A DNA stretch of 64,000 bases, from contig CAJLRE010000002.1 in assembly GCA_905208975.1 (NCBI GenBank), positions 16,928 through 80,927 on the forward strand, written 5' to 3'. The position numbers and the translations under genes are program-made. This stretch comes from an uncultured Collinsella sp. GTDB lineage: Bacteria > Actinomycetota > Coriobacteriia > Coriobacteriales > Coriobacteriaceae. Under the pieces are notes generated by a model that saw nothing but the letters and a program-made list of their open reading frames with translations, made no database searches and had not been told where the DNA came from. Of this stretch, positions 41,458 to 50,110 are shown in pieces (the stretch's first letter is position 1; every line of letters starts with the position of its first letter).

Positions 41458-43575
41458 ATGGCATCTGCTGTGGAGCGTGACGGTCGCGCCGTGGTGACCA
41501 CATGCGGGGGATGCTATGCCGATTGCGCCTTTGCGGCACGCGTTGAGGACGGCTGCGTGTTGGCCGAGTTGCCGGTGCCGGGGCACCCGTGCGCTGCGCG
41601 TGCCCTGTGCGCCCGCGGACGGCATCGCCTGGCAATGCCGTTTGACGAGCGCGACCGCATTGTGCACCCCATGCGTCGGCGAGCTGATGGCTCGGGGTTC
41701 GATGCGATTTCGTGGGACGAGGCGTTCGCGCAGATTGCGGCGCGCCTTGGGGGGATTATTGACGAGTGTGGTCCGCGTGCGCTGGGCATGACGCTCGGCG
41801 TGCCCTCGTTCGACCGCTACTGGGCCTATCGCTTTATGCATGCGCTGGGCTCGCCCAATGTGTACGGTGCCGACGGTGCCTGCGAGGTAAGCCGACTTAC
41901 CGGTTGGGAGCATACCCTGGGCTACAGCCCCACCTCCGACTTGGCGCATACCGATTGCATCATGTATTTGGGGCGTTCTATCGTCGATTCGTCGACGATG
42001 GGGGCCGTTGATGCGCTCAACGATGCACGCCGGCGCGGGGCGAAGATCATCGTGGTTGACCCCCGGCGCAGCGGCTCGGCCGCGCTTGCCGACCGCTGGC
42101 TGCGCGTGCGCCCGGGCTGCGACCTGGCCTTGCTGCTGGGCATTGCGCATGTCTTGATTGCCGAGGACTTGTACGACCACGAGTTTGTTGCCCGCTATAC
42201 CACGGGCTTTGACGAACTGGCGCAGGCGGCCCGTGCCTGGACGCCCGAGTGGGCTGAGTCGATGTGCGACGTGCCAGCCGCAGAGATTGTCGCCACGGCG
42301 CGCGATCTCGCTGCCGCCACGCCTGCCGCTGTGGTGGATGCGGGCTTTCATGGTGGCATCGGTATCGCGTATGCCAATAGCACCCAGACCGCGCGCGCTA
42401 TCTGCTTGGTCGATGTGCTGCTGGGCTGTATCGGGCATGCGGGCGGCGCGCTCAATCCGCCCACGCCGCTTGTGTTGGGCGACCTCGATCCCACGCGCTT
42501 TGCGACGCCGCCGGTGCCGCGTGGGCCCAAGCTGGGGTCCGAGCGCTATCCACTGGTCGATCCGGTGCGCGGCCTGTGCACGACCATCGGTCAGTCGATA
42601 CTGGCCGGCGATTTGCGTGTGCTCATCGTCTATGCCAGTAATCCCGGTGCGGGCTATGGCAACGCCGGGGCGTGGCTATCGATTCTGGAACAACTTGACC
42701 TGCTCGTGACGATTGATATTCGCTGGTCCGAGACGGCGCGTGCTTCTGACTTCGTGCTGCCCGACGTGACGTATCTGGAGGCCGACCGCGGCGTGGGTAC
42801 GGTCGTGGGCCGCAACGACGCGCGCCTGTTCTACCGCAATGCCGTGTTGCCCGTGCAGCATGACGACACGCGTCCCGGTCGGGAGATTTTTACCGGTCTG
42901 GCGCAGGCGTGTGGCGTGGGCGAGTACTTCCAGTTTACGTCTGACGATCTGGCGGCTGCCCAGGTGGCGCCTTTTGGGATCAATCTGGACGAGCTCAAGG
43001 AGCGCGGCTGGGCCGACACGGGCGTTGCGTTGCCGTCGCGTACGGGCGAGCCGGCGATTCCCCTGGATGGCGGCAAAATTGCGCTGGCAAGCGATGTATG
43101 GGAACGAGCCGGTCTGGGTCGCGTACCCAACTGGATCGCTCCCATGGTGGAGCCTGGCCCGGGGATGTTTCGCCTCATTAGCGGCAACCGTCCCTTTGAG
43201 TCGCATACCTCGCGAAGGCTTGCAGCCCAAGGTGCCGCTGAGGCTGGGTCGGACCTGGATGCCGTGCAGATGAATGCCGATACTGCTGCGCACATGGGCA
43301 TCGCCGACGGCGAGATCGTCGAACTCGTGAGCGATATGGGTCGCGACCGCGCGCGTGTGGAGACGACGCCGTATCTGCATCCGGCGTGCATCTTCACCTC
43401 GGCCGCCCCCGGTGGGCGTTCGTTTGACGCCGATGCCGGTGGCGCTCAAGGCTTGGGCGTGGGCCCGCTCGACCATACGCCGTTGCGTTGGGACCCGTTG
43501 ACGGGTGCCGCGCTCACCCAGGAAAACGCCGTTCGCGTGGAAAAGATCGCGGCGCGCGGGGATAATGACGAGTAA
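41458..43575 (+). CDS. molybdopterin oxidoreductase, orphan catalytic subunit
   Basis: A 705-residue DMSO-reductase-family enzyme, closest in pattern to the thiosulfate/polysulfide reductase branch. The N-terminal [4Fe-4S] site is CGGCYADC plus a later cysteine. The predicted molybdenum ligand is a cysteine in DGACEVSRLTG, not selenocysteine. DPRRSGSAALADRWLRVRPG and the C-terminal domain after SGNRPFESHTSRR are typical. There is no signal peptide, so it is cytoplasmic. No iron-sulfur or membrane subunit is next to it. The substrate cannot be told. The ATG at 41458 was preferred to ATG 41440, which overlaps the AAAGGGG site. It lies just before selA. Confidence 0.85.
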   Translation: MASAVERDGRAVVTTCGGCYADCAFAARVEDGCVLAELPVPGHPCAARALCARGRHRLAMPFDERDRIVHPMRRRADGSGFDAISWDEAFAQIAARLGGIIDECGPRALGMTLGVPSFDRYWAYRFMHALGSPNVYGADGACEVSRLTGWEHTLGYSPTSDLAHTDCIMYLGRSIVDSSTMGAVDALNDARRRGAKIIVVDPRRSGSAALADRWLRVRPGCDLALLLGIAHVLIAEDLYDHEFVARYTTGFDELAQAARAWTPEWAESMCDVPAAEIVATARDLAAATPAAVVDAGFHGGIGIAYANSTQTARAICLVDVLLGCIGHAGGALNPPTPLVLGDLDPTRFATPPVPRGPKLGSERYPLVDPVRGLCTTIGQSILAGDLRVLIVYASNPGAGYGNAGAWLSILEQLDLLVTIDIRWSETARASDFVLPDVTYLEADRGVGTVVGRNDARLFYRNAVLPVQHDDTRPGREIFTGLAQACGVGEYFQFTSDDLAAAQVAPFGINLDELKERGWADTGVALPSRTGEPAIPLDGGKIALASDVWERAGLGRVPNWIAPMVEPGPGMFRLISGNRPFESHTSRRLAAQGAAEAGSDLDAVQMNADTAAHMGIADGEIVELVSDMGRDRARVETTPYLHPACIFTSAAPGGRSFDADAGGAQGLGVGPLDHTPLRWDPLTGAALTQENAVRVEKIAARGDNDE

Positions 43576-43627
43576 TTGACTCAGCTGATGTATTCGACTG
43601 ATCCACGTTTCTTTTGAAAGGCCGCAC

Positions 43628-45085
43628 ATGAGCGATAGCCAGAACATGTCCGATGAGGTGCGCGCCCGCCTGCGCGCCATTCCTTCCGTCAATGAGCTGC
43701 TTGCCGAGTGGCCGGTGGTGAAGGCGGCGGGGGAGACCTGTGACGCGGTGGTCCATGCTGCCGTGACGGCCGAGCTCGACGAGGAGCGCGCCGCGATTCG
43801 TGCCGGTGCCGCCCCGCGTTCCAAGCGCGAGCTGGCCTCGGCCATCGAGTGGCGTGCGCATCGCTCCGCACTGCCGAGCCTGCGCCCCGCCGTCAACGCC
43901 ACGGGTGTGGTCATCCATACCAATCTGGGCCGCGCCCCACTCGCGGAGTCGGCGGCAAAGGCCGTGGCCGAGGTTGCGCGCGGGTATAGCACGCTCGAGT
44001 ACAGCGTCGACACCTGTTCGCGCGGGTCGCGCAAGGAGCACGCCGCGCAACTGATCCGCTCGCTCACCGGTGCCGAGGACGCGCTGGTCGTTAATAACAA
44101 CGCCGCCGCGGTGCTGTTGGTGCTGGCGACCCATGCCGCAGGCAAGGAGGTCATCGTCAGCCGCGGCGAGCTTGTCGAGATCGGCGGCAGCTTCCGCATC
44201 CCCGATGTCATGGCGGCATCGGGTGCCAAGCTCGTTGAGGTCGGGGCCACCAACCGCACGCACCTGTCGGACTACGAGCGCGCCATCACGTCCGATACGG
44301 CGATGATCCTTAAGGTCCATCCTTCCAACTATCGCATCGAGGGTTTTCACGAGGAGGTGGGTTCTCGGGAGCTTGCGGCGCTTGCTCACAAGCATGGCCT
44401 GCTGTTCTACGAGGACCAGGGCTCGGGCGCGCTGTTGCCCGACGACATCTTGGTGCGCGGCGGCGAAGAAACCACGCCGGCTTCGGTTTCGGCAGGGCTC
44501 GATCTGGTGTCGTGCTCGGGCGATAAGCTGCTCGGTGCCGCACAGGCGGGCATTATCATGGGTCGTCGCGATCTGGTCCAGGCCTGTGGGTCGCATCCGC
44601 TTATGCGCGCCCTGCGCCCGGGCAAGTTGGCGCTCACGGCGCTCGAGGCCACGCTGCGTATCTACATGGACGGCGACGACGTGGCCCATCGTGATATTCC
44701 GGTGCTCAGCATGCTTACGCTGCCGCAGGCCCATTTGGAACGACGTGCCCGCAAGCTGCGCGATCGTATGGTCTCCGGGCTCGATAAGGCCGGTTGCCCG
44801 TGCGCCGTTCAGGTGGAGATCGTCGAGGAATCGTCGACCCCCGGTGGCGGCTCGCTGCCTACCGTGGAGCTGCCCACGATGTGCGTTGCCGTGCGTCTTG
44901 TTGACGAGCGCCTGACGGTCGATGCGCTCAAGCGCTCTCTTGTCCAGGACTTCGACACGCCGGTCGTCACGCGAACCTCGCACGATCGCATTTTGTTTGA
45001 CGTCCGTACGCTCGTGGGCGATCGCGATATCGAGACGGCGGCATCGACGCTCGTCGCGTGCGTTGAGAAGGCGATTGTTCGATGA
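43628..45085 (+). CDS. selA: L-seryl-tRNA(Sec) selenium transferase
   Basis: A 485-residue PLP enzyme that turns Ser-tRNA(Sec) into Sec-tRNA(Sec) using selenophosphate. VNATGVVIHTNLGRAPL (89-105) is the SelA signature. The PLP lysine is K300 in SCSGDKLLGAAQAG. The length is near that of E. coli SelA (463). AAAGG lies upstream of the ATG. The stop overlaps the selB start (ATGA), so the two are coupled, and tRNA-Sec follows. Confidence 0.96.
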   Translation: MSDSQNMSDEVRARLRAIPSVNELLAEWPVVKAAGETCDAVVHAAVTAELDEERAAIRAGAAPRSKRELASAIEWRAHRSALPSLRPAVNATGVVIHTNLGRAPLAESAAKAVAEVARGYSTLEYSVDTCSRGSRKEHAAQLIRSLTGAEDALVVNNNAAAVLLVLATHAAGKEVIVSRGELVEIGGSFRIPDVMAASGAKLVEVGATNRTHLSDYERAITSDTAMILKVHPSNYRIEGFHEEVGSRELAALAHKHGLLFYEDQGSGALLPDDILVRGGEETTPASVSAGLDLVSCSGDKLLGAAQAGIIMGRRDLVQACGSHPLMRALRPGKLALTALEATLRIYMDGDDVAHRDIPVLSMLTLPQAHLERRARKLRDRMVSGLDKAGCPCAVQVEIVEESSTPGGGSLPTVELPTMCVAVRLVDERLTVDALKRSLVQDFDTPVVTRTSHDRILFDVRTLVGDRDIETAASTLVACVEKAIVR

Positions 45086-47049
45086 GTGAGGTTCAGGCGC
45101 TGGTGGAGTGTCCCGTTATCGTTGGCACGGCGGGCCACGTCGACCACGGTAAGTCGGCGCTGATCGAGGCGCTGACCGGCAAGAATCCCGACCGTCTGGA
45201 GGTTGAACGCCGTCGCGGTATGACCGTGGAGCTTGGCTTTGGCGAGCTGGCGCTGCCGAGTGGCAAGATCGTCGGCCTGGTCGACGTGCCGGGCCACGCG
45301 CATTACCTGCGCGCTATGGTGCAGGGCGCCACGGGTATCGACGTGGCCGTGCTGGTGGTTTCGGCCGTCGAGGGCGTGATGCCGCAGACCCGCGAGCACG
45401 TGCGTGTGCTGGAGCTGCTGGGCGTTACGCATATGGTGGTCGCGCTGACGATGTGCGACCTGGCCGATAACGAAATGATTGAGCTGGCCGAGCTCGACGT
45501 GGACGATTTTCTTTCGGATACCGTGTTTGCCGACGCGTCGATCGTGCCCGTGTCGTCCAAGACCGGCGCGGGGATCGATGACCTGCTTGCTGCACTCGAC
45601 GAGCAGGTTGCCGCTTGCTGGGATGCCTGCCGTGCCCGTGCCGAGACCACCGATGCCGCGCCGCGGCTGCCCATCGACCGCTGCTTTACGATCAAGGGCG
45701 CCGGTACCGTGGTGACGGGAACGCTGCACGATGCGCCGGTTGCGGTGGGCGACGAGCTGATGGCGTTACCGTCGCGTACGGTCTGTCGTGTACGCGGGAT
45801 TCAGGTGCATGGCGATACGCCGCGGGCGTTGCCCGGCCAGCGTGTGGCGCTCAACTTGGTGGGCGATGCTGTCGCCGCGCTCGATCGCGGTGAGATGCTC
45901 GGCGTGCCGGGCCGCTTTGGCCAGTCGATGCGCTTTATGATGACGTTTACGTATTTGGGCCGCGAGGGCGCCAAGCCGCGCGTGCTCGAGTCGGGCGCGC
46001 GTGTGCACGTGATGGCGGGTACGGCCGAGGTTGTCGGCCGCATCATGCTTTTGGAGGGCGAGGCCCCCATGGCGGTGGGAGAGACGCGAGTGGTGCAGGT
46101 ACGCTTGGAGGAACCGCTTCCGCTGCGCGCCGGCGACCATGCCGTGGTGCTGTCCTATTCGCCGGTCATGCTTATTGGTGGAGGGCGCGTGCTGTTGTCG
46201 CGATGCCGCCGTTCGCGCGAACTTACTGAGGGGGAACGCGTGCTGTACGCGGCGCTCGAGTCCGGCGATATCGCGGGCGGTGTGGGCGCTTGGCTGGCGT
46301 TGCGGACGCTGCCGGTTAAGGCGATTGATGTTGCCGAGGCTTTGGATCTTGGTGTCGGCGAGGTCGATGCCGCACTGCGCGGGTTGGTGGCGCAGGGCTC
46401 CGTTCGCAAGCTTGCCGTGGGTGATGCGGGCCTCTTGGCGGACGCCGTGGTGCTCGACGCCGCGATGGATGCACTGGCGGCGACCCTGTCAGCCATGCAC
46501 GCGGCGGCTCCCAAGGAGACAGGCTTTACGCCCGGCGCCGTTGCCCATGCTGCGTGGCCTGCCGCTGATGAAGGCGTTGCCGCGGCCCTGATTTACGAGG
46601 GCTGCTCGCGCGGCGTGTGTGCCTCCGAGGGCGCCGAGGTGTTCGACCCGCACTCCGCTGCCGCTGCGGCGCGTGTGGTACGCGAGGCCTGCGAACGTAT
46701 CGTTGCCTTGCTGGACGAAGCCGGCCTCGATGCACCGACGTTGCCCGATATGGGCGAGCGGTTGCAGCTCGATCGCGACACCATGACGCGTGCCCTGCGC
46801 GAGCTTTCGCTCAACCGCTCGATCGTTAAGGTCGAGCGCGACGTTGCCCTGTCCGCTGCCGCCGAGGCCCATGCGCGCGAGCTCGTCGCCGCCGCCATTG
46901 AGGCAGCCGGCGGCGCTGCCACCACGAGCGTGCTGCGCGAGGCCCTGGGCGTGTCGCGCAAACGGGCCATCAGCATCTTGGAACACCTGGATGCCGTGCG
47001 CTTTACAGTGCTCGACAAGGAGGCCGGCGGCCTGCGCTCCCTGCGCTAG
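45082..47049 (+). CDS. selB: selenocysteine-specific elongation factor SelB
   Basis: A 655-residue GTPase that brings Sec-tRNA to the ribosome at UGA codons marked by a SECIS hairpin. The G1 motif is AGHVDHGKSAL (17-27), G2 is GMTVELGF, and G3 is DVPGH (68-72). G4 is TMCD at 123-126, where SelB and other factors normally have T/N-K-x-D, so the lysine is replaced by methionine. Elongation-factor domains II-III follow, and the last ~200 residues are winged-helix domains that read the SECIS. It overlaps selA by four bases. Confidence 0.96.
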   Translation: MSEVQALVECPVIVGTAGHVDHGKSALIEALTGKNPDRLEVERRRGMTVELGFGELALPSGKIVGLVDVPGHAHYLRAMVQGATGIDVAVLVVSAVEGVMPQTREHVRVLELLGVTHMVVALTMCDLADNEMIELAELDVDDFLSDTVFADASIVPVSSKTGAGIDDLLAALDEQVAACWDACRARAETTDAAPRLPIDRCFTIKGAGTVVTGTLHDAPVAVGDELMALPSRTVCRVRGIQVHGDTPRALPGQRVALNLVGDAVAALDRGEMLGVPGRFGQSMRFMMTFTYLGREGAKPRVLESGARVHVMAGTAEVVGRIMLLEGEAPMAVGETRVVQVRLEEPLPLRAGDHAVVLSYSPVMLIGGGRVLLSRCRRSRELTEGERVLYAALESGDIAGGVGAWLALRTLPVKAIDVAEALDLGVGEVDAALRGLVAQGSVRKLAVGDAGLLADAVVLDAAMDALAATLSAMHAAAPKETGFTPGAVAHAAWPAADEGVAAALIYEGCSRGVCASEGAEVFDPHSAAAAARVVREACERIVALLDEAGLDAPTLPDMGERLQLDRDTMTRALRELSLNRSIVKVERDVALSAAAEAHARELVAAAIEAAGGAATTSVLREALGVSRKRAISILEHLDAVRFTVLDKEAGGLRSLR

Positions 47050-47085
47050 ATTGACTGCTCGGTTTGGTAAAATACCGCCGCACTT

Positions 47086-47182
47086 GGGAACGGATGGGCT
47101 CCGGTGGGCTCTGCGGTCCTCAAAACCGTTACGAGGCGTGCAAAACGTCTTGGATGTGTTCGATTCACATACGTTCCCGCCA
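47086..47182 (+). tRNA. selC: tRNA-Sec (anticodon TCA)
   Basis: A 97-base tRNA with the bacterial tRNA-Sec build: a long acceptor (GGGAACGG against ACGTTCCC; the eighth pair is a mismatch), a 6-bp D-stem with 4-base loop, anticodon TCA at 47120-47122 in loop CCTCAAA, a long variable arm (AGGCGT/ACGTCT), and a 5-bp T-stem around TTCGATT. The discriminator is G, and CCA is encoded at 47180-47182. It lies 36 bases after selB. Confidence 0.95.
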
Positions 47183-47190
47183 TACGCTAC

Positions 47191-47246
47191 CAGCGCTTTT
47201 GTGCTCGCGGTCTTGCTGCGTGCCGCAAAGGCGCTGTTTTGTTTTT
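47191..47246 (+). terminator. terminator after tRNA-Sec
   Basis: CAGCGCTTTTG (47191-47201) pairs with CAAAGGCGCTG (47226-47236) with one wobble, followed by TTTTGTTTTT. It ends the selA-selB-selC unit. Confidence 0.75.
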
Positions 47247-47336
47247 GCACGAGCTTTTCGTAGCGCCGCTATTTCGACGGCTGTATTTAGCTTCGTGCAC
47301 TGGGTTTCGAGCATGCCGATGGGGGTGGTTTGCCGT

Positions 47337-47969
47337 ATGACTACCGTAAGACGGGCCGATCTTTCTTGCGTCGTTCAAGCGGGCGGGCTGTCCTCGCGCA
47401 TGGGCTGCGATAAGGCACGGATGTTGTTTTGCGGCGAGCCTTTGATCGAGCGCGTGCTGGGCCGCCTGGCTCAGGTTGCCGGCGAGCTGGTCGTGACGAC
47501 GTCGCGTCCCAGCGAGCTTGCCTATCTTGAGGAGCACGCGTTTGGCGGCTTGGTGCCGCATGTGGTGGCGGACCTTGAAGGGCCGGCGGGTGCCATGCGC
47601 GGCATCGCGAGCTCATTGGCCGCGGCCCGATTGCCGCTCGTGGCGATCGTCGCCTGCGATATGCCGTTTGTCTCGCCGGAACTCATCGGCACGCTTGCCG
47701 ATCGTGTTGAGGCCGAGACACTCGACGTGTGCGTGCCGCGCGAGGAGCGGGGGATTGAGCCGCTTTGCGCCGTCTGGCGCCGTGACGCGTGTGCGCCGGT
47801 TGCCCAAGAGCTGCTCGCCTGCGACCGCCAGCGCATTCGCTGCCTGATCAATCGCGTTCAGGCTGGTTATATGGATGAGCCGCAGATCGTTAAGGCCACG
47901 GGCTCGACGCTCTGCTTCGAGAACGTCAATACGCCCGAGGAGTTTGCGGCGGCCGAGTTACTCGCCTAG
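47337..47969 (+). CDS. mobA: molybdenum cofactor guanylyltransferase
   Basis: A 210-residue nucleotidyltransferase that adds GMP to molybdenum cofactor to make the MGD form needed by FdhF and the neighbouring oxidoreductase. The motif VVQAGGLSSRMGCDKA (12-27) binds the nucleotide, and ACDMPFVSPELI is the metal site. IEPLCAVW is a further family segment. The ATG at 47337 follows GGGGGTGG; an in-frame ATG lies eight codons upstream. A MocA-type cytidylyltransferase for hydroxylases is a possible alternative. Confidence 0.87.
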   Translation: MTTVRRADLSCVVQAGGLSSRMGCDKARMLFCGEPLIERVLGRLAQVAGELVVTTSRPSELAYLEEHAFGGLVPHVVADLEGPAGAMRGIASSLAAARLPLVAIVACDMPFVSPELIGTLADRVEAETLDVCVPREERGIEPLCAVWRRDACAPVAQELLACDRQRIRCLINRVQAGYMDEPQIVKATGSTLCFENVNTPEEFAAAELLA

Positions 47970-47984
47970 ACGATTGGAGTTGCC

Positions 47985-48380
47985 ATGTCTCACGATATTT
48001 GCCCTGACACGGGAGAGCCTTGCACTTGCGATGGTTCCGAGCCTTGTACCTGCGGCTGTGGTGGCTGTGGGCATACGGCCGAGGAAGAGGCCGCGGCAGC
48101 TGCGTATCGCGATTCGCACCGGGCGACTTCGCTAAGCGATGCCCTCGACCACGAACGCAAGATCATCGTATCGTTCGACAGCACCTTCGATGTGATGGAA
48201 TGCGAGCAGCTGTGCCTGGATGCCGGCGTGCCCGGGCGCATTATGCCTTTGCCCGGCTCCATTACCGCAGGCTGCGGTCTGTGCTGGGCCATGCCGTTCT
48301 CGGGCGATGCGCTCGCCGCCTTTCGCGCTGCCACCGAAGGCCGCATAACCCCCGCCGACTACCATCAGCTCGTCCTCTAA
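47985..48380 (+). CDS. DUF3343 protein with cysteine-rich N-terminus
   Basis: A 131-residue paralogue of the 83-residue protein at 21109. The DUF3343 part has CEQLCLDAGVPGRIMPLPG and AGCGLCW. It adds an N-terminal region with seven cysteines (6, 13, 15, 21, 23, 25, 28) and histidines, like a small metal-binding tail. It starts 16 bases after mobA with GGAG upstream, so it is likely co-transcribed with it. A role in delivering selenium or sulfur to a molybdenum enzyme is inferred from the family. Confidence 0.8.
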   Translation: MSHDICPDTGEPCTCDGSEPCTCGCGGCGHTAEEEAAAAAYRDSHRATSLSDALDHERKIIVSFDSTFDVMECEQLCLDAGVPGRIMPLPGSITAGCGLCWAMPFSGDALAAFRAATEGRITPADYHQLVL

Positions 48381-48387
48381 CTACCAC

Positions 48388-48421
48388 ACCACCACAAAGG
48401 TGCTGTCCCCAATGTGGTGGT
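48388..48421. repeat. 9-bp perfect hairpin after the DUF3343 gene
   Basis: ACCACCACA (48388-48396) pairs with TGTGGTGGT (48413-48421). The loop contains GCTGTCCCC. No T-run follows, so termination is doubtful. The rest of the 254-base gap before gdhA holds the promoter below and no visible gene. Confidence 0.5.
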
Positions 48422-48539
48422 TTGGAACACGTGGACGAAACAGGTTTGAAACACGGGTTTTGCACGTCAGGCGCTCAAAAACGCATCTACCTGCATCGTA
48501 ATCAAAATGAAACATCCGCCCGCGGTCTTATTCGTAATT

Positions 48540-48601
48540 TTGCGGCAACAGTGCGATATTATCCATACTCGATAAAGCTCGCGGCGCATAGGGTGCCGCG
48601 A
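48540..48601 (+). promoter_or_regulatory. probable gdhA promoter and leader hairpin
   Basis: TTGCGG (48540-48545) and CATACT (48564-48569) are spaced by 18 bases. Just downstream TCGCGGC (48579-48585) pairs with GCCGCGA (48595-48601), a 7-bp hairpin that would lie near the start of the transcript. Confidence 0.4.
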
Positions 48602-48634
48602 CCGACACTTTTCTTTCCCATCATTGGAGGAAGC

Positions 48635-49990
48635 ATGAGCTACACGCAGAAAGTTCTCGACGAGCTCAAGGCCCGCTATCCCGAGCAGCCTGAGTTCATC
48701 CAGGCCGCGACCGAGATCCTCGGCACCATCCAGCCGGCGCTCGACGCCCACCCCGAGTACGAGGAGGCCGCCCTGCTTGAGCGCCTCGTCGAGCCCGAGC
48801 GCATCGTCATGTTCCGTGTTCCCTGGGTCGACGACCAGGGCAAGGTTCAGGTCAACCGCGGTTACCGCGTCGAGTTCAACTCTGCCATTGGACCCTACAA
48901 GGGCGGCCTGCGCTTTAATCCGACGGTCACCCTGGGCATGCTTAAGTTCCTGGGCCTGGAGCAGATCCTCAAGAACAGCCTGACCACCCTTCCCATGGGC
49001 GGCGGCAAGGGCGGCTCCGACTTTGACCCCAAGGGCAAGTCCAACAACGAGATCATGCACTTCTGCCAGTCCTTCATGACCGAGCTCTATCGCCACATTG
49101 GCCCCAACACCGACGTTCCCGCCGGCGACCTTGGCGTTGGCGGCCGCGAGGTTGCCTACATGTTCGGTCAGTACAAGCGCCTGACCAACGAGTGGACCGG
49201 CGTCCTCACTGGCAAGGGCCTCTCCTTTGGCGGCTCGCTCGCCCGTACCGAGGCCACCGGCTACGGCCTGGTCTACTTTGTGGACGAGTACCTCAAGAGC
49301 CGCGGCGACTCCTTCGAGGGCAAGAACGTCGTCGTTCACGGTTCCGGCAACGTTGCTATCTATGCCGTCCAGAAGGTCGCGCAGCTCGGCGGCAAGGTGC
49401 TGGCCTGCTCCGACACCCACGGCTGGGTCGAGGATCCCGACGGCATCGACTACTCCGTGCTCGAGCACGTCTACAACCAGAAGCGCTCCGGCCACGACAA
49501 GGGCGTCACGCTCGCCATGTACGTTGACGAGAAGCCCGGTGCCGTGTGGCACGAGGGCGACGGCCGCGGCGTGTGGCAGCTGCCCTGCGACATCGCCCTG
49601 CCCTGCGCCCGCGAGAACACGCTGCTGCTCGAGGACGCCCAGGCGCTCGTCGCCAACGGCTGCAAGGTGGTCGGCGAGGGCGCGAACATGCCCACGACCA
49701 TCGAGGCCACGACCTACTTCCAAGAGAACGGCGTCGCCTTTATGCCCGGTAAGGCTGCCAACGCCGGCGGCGTGCTCGTGTCCGGCCTGGAGATGAGCCA
49801 GAACGCCGAGCACCTGTCCTGGACCTTCGAGGAGGTCGACGGCAAGCTCGAGCAGCTCATGCGCGGCATGTTCCACAACGTGGACGACACCGCCAAGAAG
49901 TACGGCCAGGAGGGCAACTTTGTCATGGGCGCCAACATCGCCGGCTTCCTGAAGGTCGCCGACGCCATGCTCGCTCAGGGCGTCTGCTAA
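48635..49990 (+). CDS. gdhA: glutamate dehydrogenase, NADP type
   Basis: A 451-residue glutamate dehydrogenase that fixes ammonia onto 2-oxoglutarate. YKGGLRFNPTVTLGMLKFLGLEQILKN and PMGGGKGGSDFDPKGKS hold the substrate lysines, and GSGNVAIYAVQK is the dinucleotide-binding turn. The length of ~450 and LTGKGLSFGGSLARTEATGYG fit the hexameric, biosynthetic NADP class. The ATG at 48635 follows TTGGAGGAAG; the frame is open far upstream, but that part is non-coding. A terminator follows. Confidence 0.95.
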   Translation: MSYTQKVLDELKARYPEQPEFIQAATEILGTIQPALDAHPEYEEAALLERLVEPERIVMFRVPWVDDQGKVQVNRGYRVEFNSAIGPYKGGLRFNPTVTLGMLKFLGLEQILKNSLTTLPMGGGKGGSDFDPKGKSNNEIMHFCQSFMTELYRHIGPNTDVPAGDLGVGGREVAYMFGQYKRLTNEWTGVLTGKGLSFGGSLARTEATGYGLVYFVDEYLKSRGDSFEGKNVVVHGSGNVAIYAVQKVAQLGGKVLACSDTHGWVEDPDGIDYSVLEHVYNQKRSGHDKGVTLAMYVDEKPGAVWHEGDGRGVWQLPCDIALPCARENTLLLEDAQALVANGCKVVGEGANMPTTIEATTYFQENGVAFMPGKAANAGGVLVSGLEMSQNAEHLSWTFEEVDGKLEQLMRGMFHNVDDTAKKYGQEGNFVMGANIAGFLKVADAMLAQGVC

Positions 49991-50016
49991 GCCCAGCTCG
50001 ACATAGCACCTGATGA

Positions 50017-50047
50017 GGCTCCCAGCATTTGTGCTGGGAGCCTTTTT
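50017..50047 (+). terminator. terminator after gdhA
   Basis: GGCTCCCAGC (50017-50026) pairs perfectly with GCTGGGAGCC (50033-50042) and is followed by TTTTT. Confidence 0.95.
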
Positions 50048-50110
50048 CTATGGTGGTGAGGGCCGTGCGCCCTCGTTTGGTACACTTAGGGGTACTGGAC
50101 AAGTAAAGAG

